This document shows, piece by piece, positions 43,921 to 53,830 of a DNA stretch of 64,000 bases. This DNA is from Lojkania enalia. Taxonomy: Eukaryota; Ascomycota; Dothideomycetes; Pleosporales. The stretch is taken from assembly GCA_010094045.1 (NCBI GenBank), contig ML986663.1, positions 124,001 through 188,000 on the forward strand. The letters are read 5' to 3'. The translations under genes were made by a program, and so were the position numbers. Within the stretch, counting starts at the first letter, position 1. Each line of letters starts with the position of its first letter. A model generated the notes under the pieces. The model was not told where the DNA came from and did not search any database. It saw only the letters and a program-made list of their open reading frames with translations.

Positions 43921-46601
43921 TCTAGGACAGATTATTTCTTATTGCATATTATCGAGGCATCAGGCTATTGCAAAAAATGGCGTTATTGTAGGCTTATAGC
44001 ACTATTCCCAGTTATGACTTTTATTCTTTGACTATAATTATGTGTATAATGGGCGAGCCTGTACTCAAGAGTAGTCATCGTGACAAGGGTCGTCGATCAT
44101 TCCACGTTCAAGAACCTAATGTCGTCTCCTAGCGCAAATGCTGTCGACGCATCTCACCCTGGCCGAATAATCGTTGGCATCCCTTTGCCCGCATTCAATG
44201 CTGTGTTAGAGGTGTTCAAGGAAATGAAGGGACTCGGTTGCGTCGGGATAGCTTAAATCCACTTTGCGTGATTTGCTCCACTATATAGCTCTTGTTCGCG
44301 ATTTCGCAAGAAATTCATATGCAGCCGCGATTCCCGATCAGGTTCGCAGCTATATGGATAAAGTGGCGTGTACTTGTTGATCCGCCGTGTCACCGCCGCA
44401 TATATTGAGGTAGGCAAATTAAATCCTGGAAAGCATCGCTATGCTCCACGTCATTGGACAATAAAATCGTAAATCGCCGGCAATCTATAACATAGAAGCA
44501 AGCATAGGGTCGGTGGTCGATCAGAACCCCTCCCAAATACCGCCATGACAACTATCGAAAATTCGTTTACTTCATTATCATAGACTGGATGTGGGATCAG
44601 AAATATGCAGGGCTCTTCGGAGCTCGATCGGACGCCTTCCCTCTCTTGGCCTTGACGGCCCTGGGACTAATGAGGTCACGGGAAAACTTTAAATTAATGC
44701 CAGGCCTTACCTCAAACAACACCACTCTATGCAACCACTCAAAGTCTTTCCCTCTCTCCGTTGGACACCATATAGCCATCCATCCATCAATCAACATTAG
44801 CGCCAAAGTCCCTTGCAATATGCCCCCGCCACACTCACACATTAGGGTTGTCTTCCGATGACAGCGATTGCAGAGAACCTCCTTTCAGACCCCGACCGTC
44901 AAATCTGCTTCGACAGATACTCTCTTGTATAGCTTGATTCTAGACACTGATAAATGAAGCAGTATTGATTACTCTACTCTCCAATAGAATCTTCATTCGG
45001 TTCAGTTTCCATGTCAGATTGCACCCCTAGTGAATACAGCGATTGCAGGGAACACCCCTATTGTTCTGCGACTCCAGGACTACTTGCAAAATTCGGGAAA
45101 ATATTACAAGGTTACCTAACCCTTCGCTAGTCGATGTATTTTTGCCATCCACCGCATAGATCATCTTGTGACCTTGGTTTCTCGTTATCACGGCCGTACT
45201 TGCCACGCCAAATGGTACTCTATGGACATGTTCTTTTATCTTCCAGAAGTCTGTTGATCTATCTTGCCGGCCTATCGCTCAGTCCATCCGGTCTTAACGA
45301 AATTTAGTAGTCGTGGCGGCAACGCAGAGCACACCACTACGTGCATTCGGGTGTGGGGCGCATTAGGATAAATGCATGTTCCTAGTAGGCCCTGAACCCT
45401 GCAGCCCAATATACGCGAGCTATCATGTGTTCGATGTCTTTCCAGAAACCTTCTTCGCTCAGTATCCCGGGTTTCCTATGGCGGTACCTGACCGGTACCA
45501 GACTCAAGCTTGTCTCCGCTTCATCAATAATTTGCAGGGAATTAATAGGGCGATATTACGTGGTAGTGGAATCACTATCATATCTTTTCCTCGCTATTGA
45601 AGTTCTATCAAGCAATAGTTCATGATATGGTTATTCCTCCAATGCGTCGGTGCCTGCCCTGAAGGTTCCTCTGCAAATTGGTCCGGACCCTCACCTGGGG
45701 CGAGCCGATCTCTAGGTTATAGGCGGATGGAATCTGACGCCGTCGACTGTCTCTGATGTCATGAACTACATTGGATGAAAGGTTTTTGTGGTCATCTCCC
45801 TCACGACCGGAACACAAGGTTCGGATTCCGTGACAGATAAAACCAAAGCACTTCGCGCACATGTACACGCCACTGATCTTGTGCATTTTCATACAATATG
45901 TGGCCCGACTAAGGCTTGGATTTGACTATGTAAGATCTGAGGGGAGCAGGGGGGTGCTTGTGACACAATGGAGATCGCGGGGTAACCGTCCCGAGGGAAG
46001 AGTGGCTCCGGAACCACAGCGCGTCTCAAGTTGACTGTCATTTATTTATCCTCGCAGTCTTTTTTCCCAGCCATACGCAAGAGCTGGCTGTTTATTGATA
46101 GTTTGGAACACTCTGCAAGCATTGGTAAACATCGGTCAATTGAAAATAAAATGCTCACTCTAGCATTCCAACGCTACAGTTAGCCACGCCATTCGGCATC
46201 CTACAATTTATTTATTTTGTTTTTTGTCAAAGAAGTCGGCATTGCAGCACCTGGAGAGGCTGCTCAAAATGTTCCGACGAAGGCTGCTTCTGGATCGGTC
46301 TCTACCGAATCTTCACCATCCCAGATCATTCGATGTGGACCCTGCTATAGTGGATACCCATACTTCCGTTATGGATTGTCATTTAAGCCTCATCACACCA
46401 GCGCCAAAATGCACGGACCCCTGAGCATATTCCTTGCTCGCATTTTACGGGCCTTCTTCCTGATGAGATGGTCGACCACATCGAGCAAAGCGCGCTGTGC
46501 GGTCCATAGCGTCTGGACAGGAGCCAATGCCGATATAAGAGCCTCTTTCTCCCGCGAGATTTGGCATCACTCATCCCAAGAAGTCCTCTGTCCTGGCCAA
46601 G
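43921..46601. other. Gene-poor 2.7 kb before the GH6 gene
   Basis: No exon supported. An 18-bp direct repeat beginning ACAGCGATTGCAG occurs at 44861 and 45036. The right 400 bp is the GH6 promoter; a CTGGAG (SYGGRG, CreA-type) lies near 46250. Short frames on both strands lack motifs. Confidence 0.45.
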
Positions 46602-47948
46602 ATGAAGGGTCTCTACTCTGCATTGGTGGCATCGGCCATCGCTGGTGCTTTCGCCGCCCCCAGCCCTACGGAAAAAGGTCCTATTACTGCCCGCGCCGCT
46701 CAGGCAGCCTGTGCTACGAACGTCTCTCTCTCTGGTAACCCCTTCTCGGGCAGGTCCATCTATGCCAACAAGGAGTACTCCAAGGAGGTTATGTCCGCTG
46801 CGGCGGCCATGACCGACAGCGCTTTGGCCGCTAAGGCTTCCAAGGTCGCCGATGTCGGTACCTTCCTATGGATGTAAGTAATACTATATTATATGGAGTT
46901 CCGTGCCATTAACATGTGCTAGCGATACCCGTGCCCGTATCTCAGTTGTCGAGGAGAACCTTGCGGCCGTTGGCTGCGACCAACTTGCTGCTTTCGTCAT
47001 TTACGATCTTCCTGGCCGTGACTGCGCTGCTAAGGCCTCGAACGGCGAACTTGCTGCAGGAGATATCTCAACCTACAAGACGGAGTATATTGACCGTATG
47101 TGCCTTGCGCCATATCTATTGTTCCTCTGGACTAATCACCACTCCAGCCATCCTTGCTATCTTTAAGAAGTACCCTAAGACCGCCATTGCTCTTGTCATT
47201 GAGCCCGATTCGCTTCCCAACTTGGTTACCAACGCCGACCTGTCAAGTTGCCAGGAGTCTGCCTCCGGCTACAGGGAGGGAGTTGCTTATGCATTCCGGC
47301 AGTTCAACCTCCCCAACATCGCTATGTATGTCGATGCTGGCCATGGTGGCTGGCTTGGCTGGAATGACAACCTCAGTATGTTTACATCTCATTGGACACT
47401 GATTATCCCTAAGCTAACACGAGAATACAGAGCCTGGAGCCAAGGAACTCGCGAATGTTTACAAGAATGCCGGCTCACCTAAGTCTGTCCGCGGCTACGC
47501 CACCAACGTTGCCGGCTGGAACGCCTGGGACTTGGAGCCTGGAGAGTTCTCCACGGCCACCGACGCCCAATGGAACAAGGCCCAGAACGAGAAGAAGTAC
47601 GTCGAACTCTTCTCGCCCGAGCTCAAGAGCGCAGGCATGCCCGGCCAGGCCATCGTCGACACTGGCCGCAATGGTGTCACCGGCCTCCGCAACGAGTGGG
47701 GTGACTGGTGCAACGTCAACGGCGCCGGTTTCGGCAGGCGCCCAACCACCAACACTGGCTCCTCTCTCGTCGACTCCTTCGTCTGGGTCAAACCTGGTGG
47801 TGAGTCTGATGGTACTTCTGATACCTCTGCCACCCGCTACGACAGCTTCTGTGGCAAGCCCGATGCATTCAAGCCCTCCCCCGAGGCCGGTCAATGGAAC
47901 CAGGCCTACTTCGAGATGCTGCTCAAGAACGCTAACCCACCTTTCTAA
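46602..47948 (+). CDS. Secreted GH6 cellobiohydrolase/endoglucanase
   Basis: Inverting beta-1,4-glucanase acting on cellulose from the non-reducing end. Exons 46602-46873, 46923-47095, 47148-47375 and 47431-47948 give 396 aa. Signal peptide 1-18 (cut after AFA). The catalytic domain starts soon after; no CBM1 or Ser/Thr linker, unlike T. reesei Cel6A. Conserved blocks are FLWID (D92, aligned with Cel6A D175), FVIYDLPGRDCAAKASNGE (D124, aligned with the acid D221), ALVIEPDSLPNLVTN, IAMYVDAGHGGWLGW, VRGYATNVAGWN, NEWGDWCNVNGAGFGRRP and DSFVWVKPGGE. The chain ends NANPPF. It is probably carbon-repressed and cellulose-induced by family knowledge. Cellobiohydrolase versus endoglucanase depends on the active-site loops and needs a model. 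Confidence 0.96.
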
Positions 47949-48854
47949 ATCAATCCTGAGAAGTATGGGGGACTTCAAGGGGATGATACCTGTAGATAGA
48001 AGATGGTGGTGGATGAAAGCATGAGCTGTACACCATATGACCATGAGCCCATCAAGGCAGATGGAAGGTGAAGGACGTATGAAAAGCTATCATGTATACT
48101 TCACTTACTCGTTTATATGCTGCTAGCTTTTACAATTCACATTCTTTCACCAAGATTTTGTTCTCCGTAGATGCACAAACTGTCAGAATCGATGCTTTGA
48201 GTCGTGGATATTCGCCGGGTATGGGAAATACTAATCTGAGGTTGAATTTAGTTGGGGAAATGGGATACGGCGCTTGTTCGACAGTGAAGGAAAAAAAAAA
48301 AAAAAAAAAATTACCGAAGCCTATGAAGCTATAAGTAATATGCTCCCCTCTGTTCCACGTAGCGGAGAAGTAGAATACTAGTGAGACTTCATCTTCATAC
48401 AGCAAAATGCTGCTTTTTGATGAGTTCAATTCGCTCAGTATTACAATCCTGCTATCTACCCGAATTTCTTTTCCGCACTTTTATCCCCTATCTATTACTA
48501 GACAGCCATGAAAGTTGCGACTAGCCGGCTATGTTCCCTCTACCATGTATGCTGCACCTTGCTCGCCGAGCGATTTAACATTGATGGACAACTAATGAAC
48601 GCTTGCTGTAACTTTCACAGCTGTCGAGAACTAGGATGCCGTTTTAGGTTCATACTCGGCGGCTTCATCGAAAACCTTGCTGCTCATGAAGATTAGATAT
48701 ATAACAGTCCAATGCATCTTAAAACCAAAGAAATAGTGTGCGGATCCGTTGGTATAGCATGCTCCATATGAACTGCATTACCGTACTCCCAGCAAGGAGA
48801 CGAAGACGAAAATCCGTAGTATACTGCTCCTTTGTCCTTCCACTTTTATATATA
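47949..48854. other. GH6 3' region and flank of the transposon
   Basis: 0.9 kb, with a 20-A run at 48291-48310. A 62-codon plus-strand frame at 48508-48696 lacks any motif. No gene supported. Confidence 0.45.
48291..48310. repeat. Poly(A) run, 20 bp
   Basis: Twenty consecutive A, 340 bp after the GH6 stop codon; no element body beside it. Confidence 0.85.
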
Positions 48855-48909
48855 ACGTAAAGCACCACCGAGCCGGCCATACCACCGAGCCGGCCACTTT
48901 TTCTTGGCA
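48855..48909 (+). repeat. Left terminal inverted repeat
   Basis: Pairs with 50649-50703, 54 of 55 positions identical by eye. Contains a 16-bp direct repeat (ACCACCGAGCCGGCCA) at 48864-48879 and 48881-48896, separated by one base. Confidence 0.93.
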
Positions 48910-48921
48910 CCACCAACACCA

Positions 48922-50623
48922 TGTATAAGACCTTGATTTACTCGCCATCTATAAGAGAACCTGCGTACGAGACACTTGGACTAGATTTAGAAGAAGCTTC
49001 TATATCTTTTTGGCACGTACGAGCGTTATGCCCGGTCTTTCTATAGTTCTCACAGTGCCGTTAACCAGGTTGAGCTGGTTCCTTGCTACTACTACCACGA
49101 GCCTTCTTAGATTGCTGAGGAGCTGTAGATGCCTCAGCAGCTCCATACGAAGCTCCCTTACCATACTCTATCGTACTACTATACTGGATTCGCTTCCGTT
49201 TACGTATTTTATACTTTGTTATAACTTTTAATTGCTCTTTAAGCTCTGTAATCTAGTAGCTTATAAAAGCGTTTTGATGCAGCATTAATTCAGCTCCTTT
49301 TATTAGTTGTGAGAAGCCTTCTTTAGCTTCTTTTGGTGATCGTACGAAGGACCTCCGTACGAGAGTTGATTATAACCCGAATTCTTGTGTGTTGCTTAGT
49401 ATTTTTAACTGCTATAGTATTTCTAGTAGGGGTGCCTCTAGTAGTATATGCAACCGGACTTTAAGGCGCTTAAGAATAACCTGCATGTTAATAGGAACTA
49501 GTCTAGATACTTTAAAGGCCTTTTTATAGTTCTTATATATAAATATATTAAAAAACGCGTTTCTAAAGGCTGGTAGGAAGCCTTCCTTATTAATATAGTA
49601 GATGCGTTAGTATACTAAGTCTTATACGCGCTGGGAGTACTTTAGCTTTAATAGTAAGAAGTATACTATATTAAGTAGCTGTAGGATATATAATAAATGT
49701 GCTGGTATATAGAGGGTGAGGATCTTTTATATAAGGTAATAATCCTTAAAATCCTGGTTTAGATGGCTCTTATAGCTATTAAGAATAAGTAGCCTATATA
49801 ATTCTACCTAACGCGTCTTTATATATACGTTAAAGTGCTTTAACTATTTAAGACTAAGCTTATTATTTATCTATCTATTCTCAGAAACTGAGAGCTTCTA
49901 GTCGTACGGTATATCTATCTCCTTATACTATACTGAGATATAGACGCATTCTTTATAGATAATAAATAGTAGGGTTGCGTACCTAGCAGCGTAGATGCTC
50001 TGGATTACTATAACCTACTCCCGATTACCTGGCTAAATAAGCGTAGGTCTTATACGGCGTTCTAAACCTATAACAACTTTTATAGAGCTAATTATACCTA
50101 TCTAGAAGCCTATCTTATTAAAGTTATGGATATTATCTTTATAGATACTATACTTAGCTACCATCTCTTATACAAGCTTAAACTACGTGTTAATAACCTC
50201 TAAATCTTCTTATAATATCCTCTAACAGTCCTTTACTCAATTGAAAACTGTTTTAAGCTTATTCGTACGCGATATAAATCGTTCAGGCTAGTTCTTACCT
50301 ATAGGTGTTCTACCCCGCGCATGTAATAGTTTATCTGCTATATCTGCTACCTTATAAAGCCGCGGCGTAAATCCTTGTAAATTAAGGTTAAGGATATATT
50401 ATACAATCGTCTGCTCTTCAGTTGCTGTAAGCTTTATATAATTTAGTTGAGTTTGAGGTCGAAAGGTAATTCTATAAAGCTGGTTAGAGAGCCGCTGGTG
50501 TCGCACGTTAAAAGCCGCTGCAGCGTGTCGCACGCTTCGAAATTGGCCTGAGGTATAGGCCTGAAGGGCAAGTTCAATTCTACCTTCTTGATTAGATAGA
50601 TTAGCTTCGTGTTGTTGAGACAT
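48922..50623 (-). pseudogene. Fot1/pogo-type DDE transposase remnant
   Basis: The first 74 codons are intact: MSQQHEANLSNQEGRIELAL, then FRSVRHAAAAFNVRHQRLSN, the psq-type helix-turn-helix start of fungal pogo transposases (target-DNA binding), up to TATEEQTIV. After that a stop codon opens a stretch full of TAA/TAG. The original frame is still traceable (for example LHARGRTPIGKNW near 50,300-50,330) but catalytic acidic residues cannot be placed. The C-terminus reads again, with a zinc-knuckle-like HCENYRKTGHNARTC typical of the family, ending near 48937. Many stops would be explained by C-to-T changes at Gln/Arg codons. Non-functional. Confidence 0.88.
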
Positions 50624-50648
50624 AGCGTTGCGTACGGAAAAGTTGCTA

Positions 50649-50702
50649 TGCCAAGAAAAAGTGGCCGGCTCGGTGGTGTGGCCGGCTCGGTGGTGCTTTA
50701 CG

Positions 50703-50703
<1 letters not shown>
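50649..50703 (-). repeat. Right terminal inverted repeat
   Basis: Inverted copy of 48855-48909 with the same internal 16-bp duplication. Confidence 0.93.
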
Positions 50704-50733
<30 letters not shown>

Positions 50734-51131
50734 AAAGGTTGGCTGTTTCCAAGTATGTTAGTCTTGTGTGAAACCATAGTTTTGAATGAACCTTTGGCAC
50801 TGTTGTTCCTGGTTGGGAGCTGTGTAGCACCGTTTAGACCCATGTTTTACCCCTCGCGATTTGAGGTACATCCCCACTACCTGACTAGAGACCCTTGGAT
50901 AACATTAAAAGGCCAACCTGCCCATCAATTTCTGCGGGTATTGTCTGGTACGTGAATCACATTCCTCTTGTACTATGCACAGAAGATATAAAACGTCCTT
51001 TCGCCCACTTTTCTCTCTAATAATCATAGTAAATTAAGGCCTATTAAACTATAAACACAACGTTAGCACTACTGTCTTCCTTATCCTTACTCTCCTTTCA
51101 CTTGAGAGGTAACATATAAAACTAATTCTAA
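50704..51131. other. (TA)n run and promoter of the orphan repeat protein
   Basis: A TA dinucleotide run (50704-50726) directly abuts the transposon end, then T-rich DNA. The rest is the putative promoter; a TATAAAA-like element (GATATAAAAC) is near 50983-50993. Confidence 0.5.
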
Positions 51132-52022
51132 ATGAAATCCTCCACATACCTTACCCTCGCTTCAGCCGCTCTTCCGTTTGCAGCAGGAGCAACACTCCTC
51201 GTTGTCCCCCAAGTTACTGCCACCCCGAGGACGACGGCCTTATGTTTATACCCTAAACGGGCTTATCCTGCCTCGCCCCAGTTTTCCAGCGTCACGGCAT
51301 ATAGACTAGATAACTCCATCGTTGGATTAAGTGCTGAGGCGACGAGTCTCCTGCAAGAGAAATATGAGGCTTTTGTGGGACCGAGGATATTAGAGAAGGA
51401 GGAGAAGGGGAAGGAGAAGCAGCGTAGTGATGATAAAGGGATCGGGGAGCACGGCGGCTCGAAATTAGATTACACCAATCAGTCCGATTACTCTTCTAGG
51501 CCTAAGGAGGGCAAACTAGGCCCTCGCGACCACAAGTGGCTCGAAGAATACGGCAGCTCGAAGCTCGATTACAATCTAGCTATCGAGAAACGACGCGGCG
51601 ACAAAAAACCACTCGAAGAGCACGGAGGCGAGAAACTCGACTACGGAGGCCAGGTTGTTAGGGAACCCTGGAGTCATAAGCCGACCGAGGAGCATGGCGG
51701 TGAGGAATTGGATTCTAGTGATGAATCTAATGATGAATCTGGAGCTGAAGACGGGAAACTCGCGCGTCACTCAGACCCTAAGGTACAGGTGATGGATGCA
51801 CAGATTCATCTTCGGTCACAGGATACTTCGCTGAAAGACGTCATTACTGTGTTCGCTGAACTGGCTACCAGCGGCGTTATCATAGTTACACTGGCTATGA
51901 TCGCTATTTACTGGCTCCAGCCTCGGGTCCACAAGACGGTGGAAAAGGACCAGGACGTGGAAAAAGATGAGGAGCGTAATCTTATGCACAAGGAAGAGGA
52001 TGCTGAAAAGCGGGAGGGTTGA
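51132..52022 (+). CDS. Orphan type I membrane protein with four EHGG-KLDY repeats (296 aa)
   Basis: Single exon, no family recognised. Residues 1-20 (ending AAGA) form a signal peptide. Residues 239-262 form one strong membrane helix (SGVIIVTLAMIAIYWL), so the topology is a 215-residue extracellular or luminal part with a 34-residue Glu/Lys-rich cytosolic tail. Four copies of a 13-residue motif occur: KGIGEHGGSKLDY (102-114), KWLEEYGSSKLDY (135-147), KPLEEHGGEKLDY (159-171) and KPTEEHGGEELDS (183-195), with spacing 33, 24 and 24. Linkers are basic, with an EKRR at 152-155 and KR at 42-43 that could be Kex2 sites. The repeats resemble neither tandem adhesin repeats nor known fungal RiPP cores; a processed peptide precursor is one possibility. 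It lies 428 bp from the transposon end. Confidence 0.7.
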   Translation: MKSSTYLTLASAALPFAAGATLLVVPQVTATPRTTALCLYPKRAYPASPQFSSVTAYRLDNSIVGLSAEATSLLQEKYEAFVGPRILEKEEKGKEKQRSDDKGIGEHGGSKLDYTNQSDYSSRPKEGKLGPRDHKWLEEYGSSKLDYNLAIEKRRGDKKPLEEHGGEKLDYGGQVVREPWSHKPTEEHGGEELDSSDESNDESGAEDGKLARHSDPKVQVMDAQIHLRSQDTSLKDVITVFAELATSGVIIVTLAMIAIYWLQPRVHKTVEKDQDVEKDEERNLMHKEEDAEKREG

Positions 52023-52390
52023 AGGTTTTATTAACGGTGGTTTTCTATTTGTGAATGGTAATTTCCCCCTTTTTTAAGAGCCGTAAACCCTGTTGCGTAG
52101 GTGGCAAAGTGCAAGGTTATGTAAGCCTTCTGGATCACATGACTAGAGCTTCAGATTTTGCAGCCTAAAGGCGCTGGTCACTTGAAACATGTCAGAATGA
52201 GAGTCGGCAACAAACGGAAATTTCAATATTCTAATTCCAAAAGGGTCCGTGAGGACGTGGTATCATCCATGAGTCATATGCCTTTCCTAGGCAACAATGA
52301 GGTCCCCAATCCGTCCCACAAACGCCAGAGATGCAAACGTTAAATGTCAGAGCAAGTGATATCTAAGATGCTACAAAATAAATGAATAGA
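52023..52390. other. Convergent 3' region
   Basis: 368 bp between the orphan repeat protein and the DUF2423 gene. No supported feature. Confidence 0.5.
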
Positions 52391-53094
52391 TTACCGTCGC
52401 TTGCGGATGCGAGATTCAGAGAAGGGCTTCAAAGCTCCCTTGCCGCGGGAGGTGGGGAAGGTGATCTGATTCCTCGGCTTGTGTCGTCGAGGTCTCGCGG
52501 ACGTGGACTTGCGCGTCTTCTTCTTTCTCTTCGAAGAAGTAGCCTCGGCGCCGTCGATATCCATGTCTAGTTGAAGGCAATTAGCCCATTAACACTCTAC
52601 CATTGCAGTGGAAGCGGGTCAAAGGCGAACTGAAGATGTCCCTTGGGCGTGAAGCCGACGACATCAGAACACAGCCCCAACAAGTGGAACAAGTTGCGGT
52701 TCTCGCAGTCGTCTTGTGCAGAGGTCTTGTCGTCAAGGGTGAAGCTGGTGTTGGTGTCGGAGAGAGAGCGTGGGATGTTTGCTGTGAGAAAACACGAACC
52801 TTTTGGATACGCATCCTCCTTGTTCGCTTCCTGGCCTGTGGTGATTGTGGATTCTGGGAGGACGAAGTCAGGCTGGTATGGCGGCATGCTGGGATTGCTG
52901 AGTGTAGGAATACCTTCTGTTGAGTCGATTTCCATGTCGGGCTTCTGGGGTCGCTCGGGCTTGGGCTGCTGGGCGAGCTCAAGCAACTTCGCGGCCAGGC
53001 GCTCAGTGCGGGCAGCTTCGACGGGGCCGAAGACTCGCGAGCGGAGCTTGGTCTTGTTAGATTTCTTGACGCTGGATCGCAGGCCCTTTGCCAT
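52391..53094 (-). CDS. DUF2423 basic nuclear/nucleolar protein (156 aa)
   Basis: Small family typified by yeast YBL028C; function poorly known, probably ribosome-related. Exons 53094-52800 and 52566-52391 join in phase (G + AC) to 156 aa. The start MAKGLRSSVKKSNKTKLRSRVFGPVE is the DUF2423 signature. A helix RTERLAAKLLELA follows, then an acidic/Pro part. The second exon gives MDIDGAEATSSKRKKTRKST and the basic end SESRIRKRR. The 233-bp intron has a weak donor (GTTCGT), and the frame stays open through it for another 66 codons (to LPLQW then TAG). Intron retention would therefore yield a 165-aa form with a different, non-basic C-terminus. The spliced model is preferred because the family ends in a basic tail. 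Confidence 0.8.
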
Positions 53095-53830
53095 TGTGGA
53101 GAGTGAGTGCGTGTGCGTGTGCGTGTGCGCGTGCGATTGGGGTAGTGGGGGAAGGTGGGCAGGCGGGTGGTGGTTCGAAGTGGTGAGGTGTAGCTGGGTG
53201 GGTGCAATTATGGAGGAAAAATGGTGGGCGCTGGGCGGGCGGGCCGACGCGACTTTTCAGTGGCGATGTTCCGGTCCTGGAGCACGGCGGCGAATTGAAA
53301 GGCGGCAGCAGGGGAAGGCAGCTAGCAGCGCCCAGCCCAGCCCAGCAGCATGCCTATCGACCACCAGCGGCCTTGGCCCGTGCTCTTCGCTTGCTCGCCC
53401 ATCATGACTTTGGCTGCTGCTCGACACAACCACTACGGGCTCAGTCCGCGCGCCGTAGTAGCCTCGAGCACGACGTCGAACTGCACGATAGCGCGCCCGG
53501 GCACCGCGCCCGCACTCCTGGCCTTTTTGTTCGCTCCCTTGCACTGCGCTGCGGGCGGTATTTCCGGCCTGCGGGGTGCTCCTGTGCGCCTGCGAGAACT
53601 GCTGCAGGTTGCGACTGACGCTCACCAACCACACTCTCGTCTTGCCTGGTCGGTCGCTCTTGCCCCCTCCAGAAACTCCCTTCACCGCCGCTCCCTCTCT
53701 CTCCGAAGACAACATCGCCCGCTCCATGTCTTGCCGGCGACACTTCCCCTGGTAGCTCCCTCTGCGCCTCCGCAACCTGGCTCTCTCCCCGTCCTCAGTC
53801 CCGCAGCACGCCTCCTCTTCTGGTACGAGA
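53095..53830. promoter_or_regulatory. Divergent promoter region, DUF2423 / SUMO ligase
   Basis: 736 bp, strongly GC-rich, with a GTGTGC microsatellite at 53105-53135. Long open frames here come from low stop density in GC-rich DNA, not from coding. No factor site assigned. Confidence 0.5.
53105..53135. repeat. (GTGTGC)n microsatellite
   Basis: About five imperfect hexamers in the DUF2423 5' UTR/promoter. Confidence 0.75.

Larger units (their letters stand above)
48855..50703 (-). mobile_element. Degenerate Fot1/pogo-like DNA transposon, 1,849 bp
   Basis: Bounded by 55-bp terminal inverted repeats starting ACGTAAAGCACCACCG and flanked on both sides by a TA dinucleotide, the Tc1/mariner-pogo target duplication. 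The length is that of Fot1 elements. On the minus strand the start of a DDE transposase is readable (50623-50399). Its C-terminal Cys/His motif is readable near 49020-49060. The central 1.2 kb is extremely AT/TpA-rich with many stops, the pattern left by RIP. The inverted repeats themselves remain GC-rich. The element lies between the GH6 gene and the orphan repeat-protein gene. Not capable of coding an active transposase. Confidence 0.9.

Noticed and set aside
45820..45845. GGTTCGGATTCC resembling a tRNA T-loop
   Set aside because: No matching acceptor stem, D arm or anticodon arm around it. No tRNA, rRNA or CRISPR was found in the window.
47475..48044. Overlapping frames of about 189 codons on both strands across the last GH6 exon
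   Set aside because: Shadows of the GH6 reading frame, which alone carries the family motifs.
52158..52343. A 61-codon basic plus-strand frame downstream of the orphan repeat protein
   Set aside because: Short, lacks a recognisable motif, and lies in the expected 3' region of two converging genes.
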